64,000 bases of DNA from Rhodococcus sp. HM1 (GCF_023218075.1 NZ_JALPTB010000003.1:1-64000); one strand, 5' to 3'. Positions 15,824 to 24,093 are shown, counted from the first letter of the stretch. Notes: a model not told the origin generated them from the sequence alone. Numbers and translations are program-made.

Positions 15824-16981
15824 CTACCGGTTTTCGGTGGCCGTCTCGGCGAGTCGTCGGAGTTCGAGTCCCCACGCTGCGATGTCCGCGCCCGGCGTGG
15901 GTGGTATCCGGCACAGCCGCAGCATGAGTTCGCAGCGGCCGTGAGCATTTCTGATGGGCGCCACCAGGCTTGCGCCCTGGTAGAGCGTCTGCGCCTCGAG
16001 CGGCACAGGGCGAAGTTCCTGCACTGCGGCGTGCAGCATCTGCCGGACCTCGCGCTGCCGGGCGGGCGTGACGGAGTCGACGCCGTACTCGTTCAGGGCG
16101 GGGAAGAGCAGACGGTCCCGCGTATCACCGGCGTAGGAGCCGGTCCAGCCGTGCCGGCACGCGTGGGCCAGGCGTTCACGCGAGACGCTCAGCACCTCGT
16201 CGTCGGTGGAGCCCCCGGCCGACGCGAGCCATTGCTCGACCTCGGCCTCGGGGGCTCCCACCAGGAACACCTCACCGAACGGGGGAGTCAGGGGCAGCTT
16301 CGAACCCAGGACGGTCGACGTCGGGACGCCGGGTGCGGCCACCGTCGCGACGGCAACCGCATGGTCGGCGACCTTGGCGTACGCCGTGACCTCGCCTCCT
16401 GCCGCGTGGGCCAGCTCCTGCATCCCGTTGCGGATGCGCTGGACGATCGGGACGCTCCCGGCGACGATCCCGTCGCTCGGTGCGACGAACGAACCCGGGA
16501 CGAACCCGCCGAAACCGCCCTGGAAGAACAGCAGCGGCGCAACGGGTCTGTGGATCGCGAGGCTCTCCACCCGGCCGGTGACGAAGTAGTGGTCGCCGGC
16601 CGGGGTGGTGGATTCGAGGGTGCAGTCGATGCTGCCGACGACACCGGGCAACAGCGGGGAGCCGTTGCCCGACGGCGACCACTCCACCCCGTCGAATTTC
16701 GTTGCGGCGGGCCGGGACAGCGCTCGGCAGAGCGGTTCCTGGTCGTGGGCGAGGATGTTCACGGTGAACTTCCCGACCTTCGCGATCTCGGCGAAACTCG
16801 CCGAGTCGCGGGTCGGCAGGAAACCGACCAACGGGGGATCGAGGGACACCGACGTGAACGTCCCGACGATCATGCCGACCGGTGTCCCCTCGGCGGTCAC
16901 GCTGGAGATCAGCGCGACCCCGGTGGGATGGTGACCGAGCACCTGCCGGAAATCGGCGGGATCGAGGACCCCGGTGCTCAT
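15824..16981 (-). CDS. Flavin reductase fused to an IclR-type effector-binding domain
   Basis: The N-terminal ~165 residues form a flavin reductase domain (PF01613 type): FRQVLGHHPTGVALISS, GMIVGTFTSVSLDPPLVGFLP, KVGKFTVNILA, and GDHYFVTGRVESL. Such enzymes supply reduced FMN or FAD to a separate monooxygenase. After a linker, residues ~175-385 read like an IclR effector-binding domain, e.g. RIRNGMQELAHAAGGEVTAY, VPTSTVLGSKLPLTPPFGEVF and RDRLLFPALNEYGVDSV, without a DNA-binding helix. The 385-residue length is about double a bare reductase. By analogy with HpaC-type reductases carrying a MarR-like domain, the tail may sense the aromatic substrate and gate NADH use. Starts by ATGA overlap with the thioesterase gene. 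The likely oxygenase partner is the protein at 27897-29171. Confidence 0.8.
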   Translation of the reverse strand: MSTGVLDPADFRQVLGHHPTGVALISSVTAEGTPVGMIVGTFTSVSLDPPLVGFLPTRDSASFAEIAKVGKFTVNILAHDQEPLCRALSRPAATKFDGVEWSPSGNGSPLLPGVVGSIDCTLESTTPAGDHYFVTGRVESLAIHRPVAPLLFFQGGFGGFVPGSFVAPSDGIVAGSVPIVQRIRNGMQELAHAAGGEVTAYAKVADHAVAVATVAAPGVPTSTVLGSKLPLTPPFGEVFLVGAPEAEVEQWLASAGGSTDDEVLSVSRERLAHACRHGWTGSYAGDTRDRLLFPALNEYGVDSVTPARQREVRQMLHAAVQELRPVPLEAQTLYQGASLVAPIRNAHGRCELMLRLCRIPPTPGADIAAWGLELRRLAETATENR

Positions 16982-17439
16982 GACGGTACGGCCACCGGCG
17001 TGGGTGCCGCCGAATCGACCGGGGCGGAATCCAGCAGGGCACGAACCTCGTCGGGCCACGCCATCGACCGTCCGCTGTCGCGATCGGTGAGGACGAAGAC
17101 CGAGCGGGACGACGCGACGTCCTTCTCACCGACGGACATCGTCTGGAGCAGCGTCATCGACGTGCGTCCGATCTTCTCGATCCGGGTGCGGGTCCGGATG
17201 GTCGCGGGGTAGTGGACCTGTCCGGTGAACTCGACCTCGAGCTTGACCAGGGCGAGGATGACGTCGAAACCGACCGTCGGCCTGACGCAGTCGCTCAGGA
17301 ACGCGAAGCGCGCGTTCGCGAACACCTGGGTGAAGGCGGTGTTGCCCATGTGGCGCTGGAAGTCGAGGTCGCTGACCCGCAGGATGTCCTCGACGACGTG
17401 CTCGGAGGCGGCGAGCACCGTGCTCGGCTGGTCCGTCAT
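16978..17439 (-). CDS. Hotdog-fold acyl-CoA thioesterase (4HBT type)
   Basis: A 153-residue single-hotdog protein. The segment DLDFQRHMGNTAFTQVFANARFAFL matches the 4-hydroxybenzoyl-CoA thioesterase-like family (DxxxHxxN pattern), followed by VEFTGQVHYPATIRTRTRIEKIGRTS. It would hydrolyse an acyl- or aroyl-CoA. The ATGA overlap with the flavin reductase and eight-base gap to the hydratase homologue place it in the P450 operon. Together with the hydratase and a ligase it implies CoA-thioester intermediates. Confidence 0.75.
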   Translation of the reverse strand: MTDQPSTVLAASEHVVEDILRVSDLDFQRHMGNTAFTQVFANARFAFLSDCVRPTVGFDVILALVKLEVEFTGQVHYPATIRTRTRIEKIGRTSMTLLQTMSVGEKDVASSRSVFVLTDRDSGRSMAWPDEVRALLDSAPVDSAAPTPVAVPS

Positions 17440-17446
17440 GACGTCC

Positions 17447-18220
17447 TCACCCGGCCTTTGCGGCCTTGACCGCGGCGCCGAAGTCCTTGAGTGCCTCTGC
17501 GCGGTATTCGCGCATCTCCTCGTTCGCCTCGCGACCGCGCACCAGGCCCTCGGCCAGCGGGAGATCTGCGACCTTGTGGAACAGGCGCTTGGTGGCCTGG
17601 AGGGAGGTGGGGATCTGCTCGGCCAGGGCCTGCGCGACCTTCAGGGCTTCGGTGTACTCCTCGCCCTCGGGGACCACGCGGGTGACCATGCCGAGCGCGG
17701 CGGCCTCCTCGGCGCCGACGAGGCGGCCCGTGGCCACCAGCTCGAAGCCGGCCTTGCGTCCGAGCTGCTTTGTGAGGTTCGCCATCACCACGGCGGCGAC
17801 CAGACCGTGCTTGATCTCGGGGTAGCCCATCTTCACGTTGGCCGATGCGATCGTGATGTCGCAGGCCAGCGCGAGACCGCAACCGCCGCCGACGGTGTAG
17901 CCGTGGACCGCGCCGATCACCGGCTTCGAGATCTCGGGGATGGTCTTGTGCAGCTCGTAGGTGAGCCCGGCCCGCGCCTCGACGCGTTCGGTGTTGTCCG
18001 GCGTCAGCTCGGCGAATTCGCCGGTGTCCGCGCCGGAGCAGAAGGAGGTGCCCGCGCCGCGGATGACCACGGCCCGGATGTCGTCGTCCTTGTCGGCGCC
18101 GCGCAGCTCGTCGGTGAGGCGGATGTAGAGCGCGCTGTCCATCGCGTTGAGCTTCTTGGGACGGTTGAGAGTGAGCACCAGCACGTGGCCGAGGCGCTCG
18201 ACGATCAGGTTCTCTTCCAT
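17447..18220 (-). CDS. Enoyl-CoA hydratase/isomerase family protein
   Basis: A 257-residue crotonase-superfamily protein with the oxyanion-hole segments RGAGTSFCSGADTGEF and GAVHGYTVGGGCGLALACD. At the first catalytic-glutamate position of classic hydratases (GGGCELA) it has Gly (GGGCGLA), while the second Glu is kept in YPEIKHG. Hydration may therefore not be its reaction; crotonases with one acid include isomerases, hydrolases and C-C lyases. It lies in the P450 operon, 15 bases after the PcaG-like gene. Confidence 0.8.
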   Translation of the reverse strand: MEENLIVERLGHVLVLTLNRPKKLNAMDSALYIRLTDELRGADKDDDIRAVVIRGAGTSFCSGADTGEFAELTPDNTERVEARAGLTYELHKTIPEISKPVIGAVHGYTVGGGCGLALACDITIASANVKMGYPEIKHGLVAAVVMANLTKQLGRKAGFELVATGRLVGAEEAAALGMVTRVVPEGEEYTEALKVAQALAEQIPTSLQATKRLFHKVADLPLAEGLVRGREANEEMREYRAEALKDFGAAVKAAKAG

Positions 18221-18235
18221 GGTGGGGGCCTTTGC

Positions 18236-18751
18236 CTAGTCGAGGGAGAAGAAGACGGATTCCTGCTCACCCTGCAGGTGAATGTCGTACTGCAGGTGGC
18301 CTTCCTGGCCGGTGGGCTGGGCGACGAGCAGGTGACGGCGCTCCTCGGGCACTTCCTGCAGGATCGCGTCGGACCGGTTGGCCTCCGTCTCGTCGGGGAA
18401 GAACATCTTGGTGACCAGCGGGCCCGCGAGACCGCGAGTGAAGATGAAGATGCCCAATTGCGGTGCGAGAGTATGGCCGTCGGCCAGGGTGACCGGTGCC
18501 GGCTTGCGCACGACGGCGCGGAAGCGCCCTTCCAGAGTGCGCACGCGGCAGGCCTGCTCGTCGCTCCAGAACTCGAGGAACGCGCCGTAGTCCACGTGGT
18601 CGCCCCGGCCGTCGAGGAGCATGCCCTCGATGACGATCGCGTCGGGGTGGTCCTCGGAGACGGCCTGGGTGACCGCGGGCGGGGTCAGCGCGAAACCGAA
18701 CAGGGGGCCGCAGGTCTGTGCGGGGGTGAGAATCATCGAGTCGTCCCTCAT
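18236..18751 (-). CDS. PcaG-like intradiol dioxygenase alpha subunit (short form)
   Basis: A 171-residue relative of protocatechuate 3,4-dioxygenase alpha subunit (usually about 200). Recognisable parts are LTPAQTCGPLFGFAL at the start, LEGMLLDGRGDHVDYGAFLEFW, APQLGIFIFTRGLAGPLVTKMFF, and the C-terminal LQYDIHLQGEQESVFFSLD. About 30 residues in the middle of the family are missing. The alpha subunit carries no iron ligands but shapes the active site. I chose the ATG at 18751, which overlaps the PcaH-like stop (ATGA); a second ATG at 18736 is possible. It forms the enzyme with the preceding gene product. Confidence 0.78.
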   Translation of the reverse strand: MRDDSMILTPAQTCGPLFGFALTPPAVTQAVSEDHPDAIVIEGMLLDGRGDHVDYGAFLEFWSDEQACRVRTLEGRFRAVVRKPAPVTLADGHTLAPQLGIFIFTRGLAGPLVTKMFFPDETEANRSDAILQEVPEERRHLLVAQPTGQEGHLQYDIHLQGEQESVFFSLD

Positions 18752-19533
18752 TCGAACGGGGTGGCGGCGGATCCGCGGAGCACGATGTCGAAGCGGTAGG
18801 CCAGTGCCGAGGGGTTCTTGGTCAGCAGGGCGCCCGGATCGGTCCGCTTGGGCGGGTACACGACGGCACCGCTGCCGTCGACGGTGGGCAGTGTCCTCGA
18901 CGGGCCGAACGATTCGGAGATCGAGTTGTCCGCGTCCAGCTTGGCGATCAGCCGGTCCTGTCCACGCCGGTCCGGGATGGCATTGATCATGCGGTCCATC
19001 CGGATCAGCGGGTCGCCCTCGAAGTACATCTGGGTGACGAGGCGGCTCGCGCATCCGGCGCCGAGCACGGAGAAGTGGATGTGGGAGGCGCGCCAGACAC
19101 GTGCACCGTCCTTGAACATCGCCGGGTACGGGCCCGGGCGGATCGTGACGAACCGGTAGTAGCCCCGGCTGTCGGTCAGACAGCGTCCGGCTCCGTAGAA
19201 GTTCGGGTCGAGCGGAAAGCCCGAGACGTCCAGGGAGTCGCGGTATCCGCCGGCGCTGTTCGCCTGCCAGATCTCGACGAGGGCGTTCTTGACCGGGACA
19301 CCGCCGCTGTCGGTGATGTGGCCGTGCACGATGACCCGCGTGCCGATCGGCTCGGAGACGCCCTGCACGGTGAGGTCGCTGTCGAACGCGCCGAGCTTCA
19401 GCTGCCCGAAGGCGGGTCCCGGCCGGTTGTGGAAGAACTCCTTGTCCAGGTGCACCGGTGCCTGCAGGGGCACACGCAGGGTGCTGACGAGGGAGTTCGA
19501 GTCCGCCAGCGGCGGATCGAACGATTCGATCAT
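18748..19533 (-). CDS. PcaH-like intradiol dioxygenase beta subunit with altered active site
   Basis: A 261-residue homologue of protocatechuate 3,4-dioxygenase beta subunit, which cleaves a catechol ring between the hydroxyls using Fe(III). Aligned by eye to Pseudomonas PcaH, the four ligands are present: Tyr97 (GGYRDS), Tyr136 (PGPYP), His151 and His153 (SHIHF), plus the second-shell Arg148. Differences: the substrate-stacking Trp after PYP is Ala138 with two extra residues before VWRASH, and there is an extra stretch of about 25-30 residues around 207-240 before the conserved AYRFDIVLRG. These changes suggest a substrate other than protocatechuate. It overlaps both neighbours by ATGA. Confidence 0.85.
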   Translation of the reverse strand: MIESFDPPLADSNSLVSTLRVPLQAPVHLDKEFFHNRPGPAFGQLKLGAFDSDLTVQGVSEPIGTRVIVHGHITDSGGVPVKNALVEIWQANSAGGYRDSLDVSGFPLDPNFYGAGRCLTDSRGYYRFVTIRPGPYPAMFKDGARVWRASHIHFSVLGAGCASRLVTQMYFEGDPLIRMDRMINAIPDRRGQDRLIAKLDADNSISESFGPSRTLPTVDGSGAVVYPPKRTDPGALLTKNPSALAYRFDIVLRGSAATPFE

Positions 19534-20771
19534 GATGTTGCCTCCAGTGCTTGTGCGGCGATGTCCCGGATACCGAGGCTCTCGTCGGCCACGGTGTGCT
19601 GTGCGGGGCTGACCCCGCGGTCCATCAGCCTGCGGGCCGTCAGGAACGCGCCCGGGTCGTTGAGGGCCTCCACCGCGACGAGGTCGTCGCCGCGGTAGTG
19701 CCACAGGGAGAATCCGTTGCCGTCCTCGGACTTTCGGGTGACGACGGTGTCGCTCTCGTCGAGCAGGCCGACGATCTGCAGTTTCACGTCGTACTGGTCC
19801 GACCAGAACCACGGTGCGGGCCGCGGGGGAGTTTCCCGGCCCGCGATGTGCGCGGCCGCGGCCTTGGCCATGAACTCGGCGTTCTGCACCGACTCGAGTC
19901 GCCGTCGCCCGCCGCACCACGCGAAGTTGGCGCAGTCGCCGATCGCGTAGACGCCGGGGGCGCTGGTGCGGCCGAGTTCGTCGACGGTGATGCCGTTGTC
20001 GACCTCGAGGCCGGCGTCGGCGGCGAGTTCGGCGACCGGTTCGGCGCCGATCCCGACGAGCACCAGGTCGGCCTCGATGCGGGTTCCGTCCGTCATCACG
20101 CCGGCGGTTACGCGTCCGTCCACGCCGTCGAACGAGGCGAGTTCACGACCTTCGACGAATTCGACGCCGTTGCCCAGGTGCACGGACCGGATGTGTTCGG
20201 CCGCCTTCTCGCTGACGACCCGCCCCAACACTCGGTTGCGTTCGACCACCGTGACGCGACGACCGAGACGTGCTGCCACGGCGGCGAATTCGAGTCCGAT
20301 GAAGCCGCCACCGAGGACGAGCACCGACTTCGCGTCGTCGAGGGCGCCGGCCAGGGTGTCGGCGTCGGCGAGGGTCCGGAGCACGTGCACACCGGCGAGT
20401 CCGCCCACCAGCGACTCGGGGAGCCGCCGGGCGCGGGTGCCGGTGGCCAGCACGAGATGGTCGTAGCGGTAGCTGGTGCCGGCGTCGGAGACGACGACGC
20501 GCCGGTCGACGTCGATGCGGGCCACGCGCTCGCCGGTGCGCAGGTCGATCTGCGGTCCCCGGGCACGGCCGCCGAGTGCCAGGTGTTCGGGCTGGACCTC
20601 GCGCAGCAGGTAGCGCTTGGACAGCGGAGGACGCTGGTAGGGGGCGGCCGGCTCGTCGCCGATGACGGTGACCGGGGCCTCGTATCCGGCGGCCCGCAAC
20701 TGCATGGCGGCGGTGTGCCCGGCCTGCCCGGCGCCGATGATGACGGTTCCGTGGCTCATGGCGGTGCTCAC
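19530..20771 (-). CDS. Ferredoxin reductase (rhodocoxin/putidaredoxin reductase type)
   Basis: A 413-residue FAD/NAD(P)H oxidoreductase that passes electrons to the neighbouring [2Fe-2S] ferredoxin for the P450. It shows VIIGAGQAGHTAA for FAD near the start, PYQRPPLSKRYL, LATGTRAR, VLVLGGGFIGLEFAAVAARLG for NAD(P)H, and the YAIGDCANF segment near residue 275. The C-terminal PWFWSDQYDVKLQIVGL matches the rhodocoxin reductase (ThcD) group. Starts at a GTG overlapping the ferredoxin stop (GTGA). Confidence 0.9.
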   Translation of the reverse strand: MSTAMSHGTVIIGAGQAGHTAAMQLRAAGYEAPVTVIGDEPAAPYQRPPLSKRYLLREVQPEHLALGGRARGPQIDLRTGERVARIDVDRRVVVSDAGTSYRYDHLVLATGTRARRLPESLVGGLAGVHVLRTLADADTLAGALDDAKSVLVLGGGFIGLEFAAVAARLGRRVTVVERNRVLGRVVSEKAAEHIRSVHLGNGVEFVEGRELASFDGVDGRVTAGVMTDGTRIEADLVLVGIGAEPVAELAADAGLEVDNGITVDELGRTSAPGVYAIGDCANFAWCGGRRRLESVQNAEFMAKAAAAHIAGRETPPRPAPWFWSDQYDVKLQIVGLLDESDTVVTRKSEDGNGFSLWHYRGDDLVAVEALNDPGAFLTARRLMDRGVSPAQHTVADESLGIRDIAAQALEATS

Positions 20772-21079
20772 CAGGCGGAGGGCACTTCGACGGTGATGCC
20801 GTCGAGCTCGGGCCGGCAGACGATCTGGCAGCTCAGCCGGCTGGTGTCGCGGCGGGGAACCTCGGCGAAGTCCAGCAGGTCGGCCTCGACCGGAGTGGGT
20901 TCACCGGTCTGGTGGTCCGACTCGACGTAGACGTGGCAGGTTGCGCACATCATTCCGCCGCCGCATTCGCCGACGATGCCGGGAACGCCGTTGGCGACGG
21001 CCGCTTCCATAAGGTTGATGCCGTCGGCGACATCCGCGGTGATGCGCTCGCCGTCGGCGATCCAGGTGACCTCAGCCAT
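20768..21079 (-). CDS. [2Fe-2S] ferredoxin for the P450
   Basis: A 103-residue putidaredoxin/rhodocoxin-type ferredoxin. The cluster ligands are Cys39, Cys45, Cys48 (GECGGGMMCATCHVYV) and Cys84 (RLSCQIVC), the C-X5-C-X2-C-X35-C spacing of the family. It carries electrons from the reductase to the P450. I chose the ATG giving MAEVTWI, which overlaps the P450 stop by eight bases. Confidence 0.93.
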   Translation of the reverse strand: MAEVTWIADGERITADVADGINLMEAAVANGVPGIVGECGGGMMCATCHVYVESDHQTGEPTPVEADLLDFAEVPRRDTSRLSCQIVCRPELDGITVEVPSAW

Positions 21080-22355
21080 TTTCGGAACCTCCAAGGCGGA
21101 CCTTCAGACTCTGGGGGCCGCGGTGGGCCATCGTCCTGGTCCATTCGAGTTGTTGTCCCTCCACCAGGCTCATGCCCGGGAAGGCGTTGACGAGTTCTTC
21201 GAGCACGATCTTCAGTTCGGCGCGTGCGAGGGGTGCTCCCATGCACACGTGGATGCCGTATCCGAAGGACAGATGTTCGCGGGAGTTGCGGCGGTGGATG
21301 TCGAAGACCTCGGGGCGCTCGAACCGGGCCTCGTCGTGATTCGCCGATGCCAGGCTGAGCAGGATCTTGCCGCCGGCCGGGATGGTCACGCCGCTCAGTT
21401 CGACGTCCTCGAGTGCCGTACGCCGCCAGGTCATGACCGGTGTGCTGTGCCGCAGGACCTCTTCGATCGCCCGGGGAATCAGCGCGGGGTCCGCGACCAG
21501 TTCCTCCCAGGCCTCACGATGCTCGAGCAGGGTGAGGATGCTGATGGTCAGGCCGTTGGTGACGGCCTCGTGGCCGGCCAGCAGCAACGCGAAGACGAGG
21601 CAGACGATTTCGTTCTCGCTCAGCACGCCGTCGTCGCCGCGCAGTTCGAGCAGCTTGCTGGGGTAGTCGTCGCGCGGGTTGCGCTTTCGGTCCTCGACGA
21701 TCTCCCGGCAGAACCGGAAGAAGTCGTTCAGCTCGTGGCCGGCGTCGATCATCTCCTGTTCGGAGAGCTTTCCCCAGATCATGGTGGCGCGGTTGAGCGC
21801 CCAGCGCTTGATCTGCAGCGGGTCCACGTCGTCGACACCGAGCAGCATGAACACCACGCGTGCGGGCATCTCGTGCGTCAGTTCGGCGACGATGTCGACC
21901 TCGTCGTCACCGCGAGCGACCTTCTCGCGCAGGGCTTCGACGTACTCCTGGACCAGAGCGCGGACGCGGGGTTCGAAGTCGCGGTAGCGCTTGGGATTCA
22001 GGAACTGGCCCGCGCTCTGCCGGATCCGGGTGTGCCGGGGGCGGTCGGTGTTGGACTGCACCGGCTCGACCGTGAAGTTGTTGTCCGCGAGGAACTTGGT
22101 GAGCTCCTCGGGGTACGGCTTGACCGAGGACAGCACGTTCGCGGCCGAGAACCGGTCGGCGTCCTTGAACACCGCGAGGACGTCCTCGCGCCTGGTCACC
22201 ACCCAGTAGTCGGTCTCGGCGTTGTAGAAGACCGGTGCCTCGCGGCGGGCGCCGAGGAAGAACTCGTAGGTGCCGTCGTGATCGAACGGCTTGAATCCGC
22301 TGGTCACGGGGCACTGTGCGGCGGCGGCGATGGGCTTCTCGTCGGTGACAGTCAT
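21072..22355 (-). CDS. Cytochrome P450 (class I), first gene of the aromatic operon
   Basis: A 427-residue soluble P450. It has the heme-binding loop FGYGIHVCMGAPLAR (Cys371), the ExxR pair at Glu299/Arg302, and the I-helix stretch LLLAGHEAVTN. The usual acid-threonine pair (GxE/D-T-T) reads Glu263-Ala264-Val265, with Thr only at 266, so the proton-relay threonine seems displaced or missing. It works with the ferredoxin and reductase encoded next. The operon's intradiol dioxygenase suggests it O-demethylates or hydroxylates an aromatic acid to reveal a catechol; the family number cannot be assigned by eye. The ATG at 22355 follows GGGAGAAAG. The promoter region carries three palindromic operators. 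Confidence 0.92.
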   Translation of the reverse strand: MTVTDEKPIAAAAQCPVTSGFKPFDHDGTYEFFLGARREAPVFYNAETDYWVVTRREDVLAVFKDADRFSAANVLSSVKPYPEELTKFLADNNFTVEPVQSNTDRPRHTRIRQSAGQFLNPKRYRDFEPRVRALVQEYVEALREKVARGDDEVDIVAELTHEMPARVVFMLLGVDDVDPLQIKRWALNRATMIWGKLSEQEMIDAGHELNDFFRFCREIVEDRKRNPRDDYPSKLLELRGDDGVLSENEIVCLVFALLLAGHEAVTNGLTISILTLLEHREAWEELVADPALIPRAIEEVLRHSTPVMTWRRTALEDVELSGVTIPAGGKILLSLASANHDEARFERPEVFDIHRRNSREHLSFGYGIHVCMGAPLARAELKIVLEELVNAFPGMSLVEGQQLEWTRTMAHRGPQSLKVRLGGSENG

Positions 22356-22417
22356 CCGTCTGCACTTTCTCCCGTCGGTCATGTGTGACCGTGCTCGAGG
22401 TCACATTCGACCGTAGT

Positions 22418-22534
22418 TGTTGTTTTGTCAACAGACGAGTCGAAGTGTGTCCAGAGTCTGATGATTTGTCAACAACTCCCGAGAAATCCGAGGCCGGACC
22501 CGGTTTCGCGGGAAGCCATGTTGACAAGTCAAGA
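22418..22534. promoter_or_regulatory. P450/MHS divergent promoter region with three copies of the 16-bp palindrome
   Basis: The 321 bases between the divergent P450 and transporter genes hold three palindromes: TGTTGTTTTGTCAACA (22418-22433), TGATGATTTGTCAACA (22459-22474) and TGTTGACAAGTCAAGA (22519-22534). All fit T(G/C)(T/A)TG-N6-CAA(C/G)A. Spacing between them is 41 and 60 bases. I infer binding by the MarR protein encoded at 29243-29746, whose own promoter carries the same site. No other gene is visible in this gap. Confidence 0.65.
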
Positions 22535-22676
22535 GACTTCCGTCACCGTTGTGGTCCAGGTCACCGGACTCCGCCGAATCGATTCCGTGAGCGCAGTCCC
22601 GCCCTGGGGCCGGCGCTCCGTTGAAACCGGTTTGCGGGCAGTGGCTTTCATAAACGACTCTGTCGAGAGGACTCCT

Positions 22677-24020
22677 ATGGGAGCGAATCGGACTCCTGAA
22701 CTCGCCGACGCTTTCGCGTCGGCGGGTCACGCTGCGCCGGCAGGCATGGACCGGGAGCGTCGCCGCGTCGCACTTGCGACGCTCGTCGGCACCACGGTCG
22801 AGTGGTACGACTTTCTCGTCTACGCGCAGATCGCCGCCCTGGTCTTCGGTGATCTGTTCTTCAGCGGCCTCGGTCAGTGGAGCCAGCTCACCGCTCTGGC
22901 GACCACCGGCGTGAGCTTCATCTTCCGGCCGCTCGGGGCGATCGCCAGCGGCTACCTCGGCGACCGCTTCGGCCGGCGGATCGTGCTCGTGCTCACCCTC
23001 GGTCTGATGGGTGTGTCGACCACCCTCGTCGGTCTGCTGCCGACGGCCGCGTCGATCGGAATCGCGGCGCCGATCCTGCTCATCGCGCTGCGCTGCCTGC
23101 AGGGGCTCTCCGCGGGCGGCGAGTGGGGTGGCGCGGCGATGCTCGCCGTCGAACACGCGGAGCCCGGTCGCCGCGGCCGCATGGGTTCCTTCCCGCAGAT
23201 GGGCATGCCGCTCGGCATGATGCTGGCGATCATCGTGATGGCCGTCTTCAACAACCTGCTGGGCAAGGAGGCGTTCGACTCCTGGGGTTGGCGCCTGCCG
23301 TTCCTGCTCTCGGTGGTGCTGGTCCTCGTGGGTCACTTCGTGCGGTCCAGGGTTGCCGAGTCGCCCGTCTTCGCGGAGCTCGAGGAGTCGCACGCGACGG
23401 CGAAGACCCCGCTGCGTGAGCTCTTCGGCACTCATTCCGGCAAGGTGCTTCACGCAGCCGGCACGCTCCTGGGCAACATCACCGCCGGCTACATGATCGT
23501 CGGTGGCTTCGCCCTCGCGTACTCGACCAAGACGCACGGCCTGTCGCGCAATCACGTGTTGATGTGGCTCGTCGCGGCCAGTGCCGTGTGGATCGCCTGC
23601 ACCTACCTCGGCGCGTGGTGGAGCGACCGTTCCGGTCGTCCGATCGTCTACCGGGTCGGCTACGCGCTGCTGTTCGTGATGCTCCTGCCGCAGTTCTGGC
23701 TCCTCAGCTCGGGCACGCTGCTGGGCACCGGGATCGCGGTGGTGACCCTGGCGGTGCCGCTGGGCCTGACCTACGGCCCGCAGTCGGCGCTCTTCGCAGA
23801 GATGTTCCCGGCGAAGATCCGGCTCTCCGGGGTGTCACTGTCGTACGCGCTCGGTGCCGTGCTCGGTGGCGCCTTCGCCCCCACGATCGCCGAAGCGCTG
23901 ACCAAGAGCTTCGGCTCGGTCATGGCGGTCGCTCCGTACCTGATGGGCATGGCTGCGATCAGCCTGGTCGCCGCCTTCCTCATCCGTGATCGCTCCGGGG
24001 AGCCACTGGACGCACGCTGA
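22677..24020 (+). CDS. MHS-family MFS transporter, probable aromatic or organic acid importer
   Basis: A 447-residue metabolite:H+ symporter with 12 predicted membrane segments: VGTTVEWYDFLVYAQIAALVF in segment 1, GYLGDRFGRRIVLV in the 2-3 loop, and RCLQGLSAGGEWGGAAMLAVE in segment 4. It is divergent from the P450 operon and upstream of the CoA-transferase operon, with operators on both sides, so it probably brings in the pathway substrate. The ATG at 22677 follows GAGAGG with a six-base spacer. A terminator follows. Confidence 0.85.
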   Translation: MGANRTPELADAFASAGHAAPAGMDRERRRVALATLVGTTVEWYDFLVYAQIAALVFGDLFFSGLGQWSQLTALATTGVSFIFRPLGAIASGYLGDRFGRRIVLVLTLGLMGVSTTLVGLLPTAASIGIAAPILLIALRCLQGLSAGGEWGGAAMLAVEHAEPGRRGRMGSFPQMGMPLGMMLAIIVMAVFNNLLGKEAFDSWGWRLPFLLSVVLVLVGHFVRSRVAESPVFAELEESHATAKTPLRELFGTHSGKVLHAAGTLLGNITAGYMIVGGFALAYSTKTHGLSRNHVLMWLVAASAVWIACTYLGAWWSDRSGRPIVYRVGYALLFVMLLPQFWLLSSGTLLGTGIAVVTLAVPLGLTYGPQSALFAEMFPAKIRLSGVSLSYALGAVLGGAFAPTIAEALTKSFGSVMAVAPYLMGMAAISLVAAFLIRDRSGEPLDAR

Positions 24021-24042
24021 GGCGGGCCATCCGCCGAGCAAT

Positions 24043-24093
24043 GCCGGCGGCGGGAAGTTCGTGTCCCGCCGTCGGCTTCGGCATGCCTTTTTC
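24043..24093 (+). terminator. Rho-independent terminator after the second MHS transporter
   Basis: GCCGGCGGCGGGA pairs with TCCCGCCGTCGGC (24043-24055 with 24064-24076), followed by GGCATGCCTTTTTCC. It separates the transporter from the CoA-transferase operon, which therefore needs its own promoter. Confidence 0.8.
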
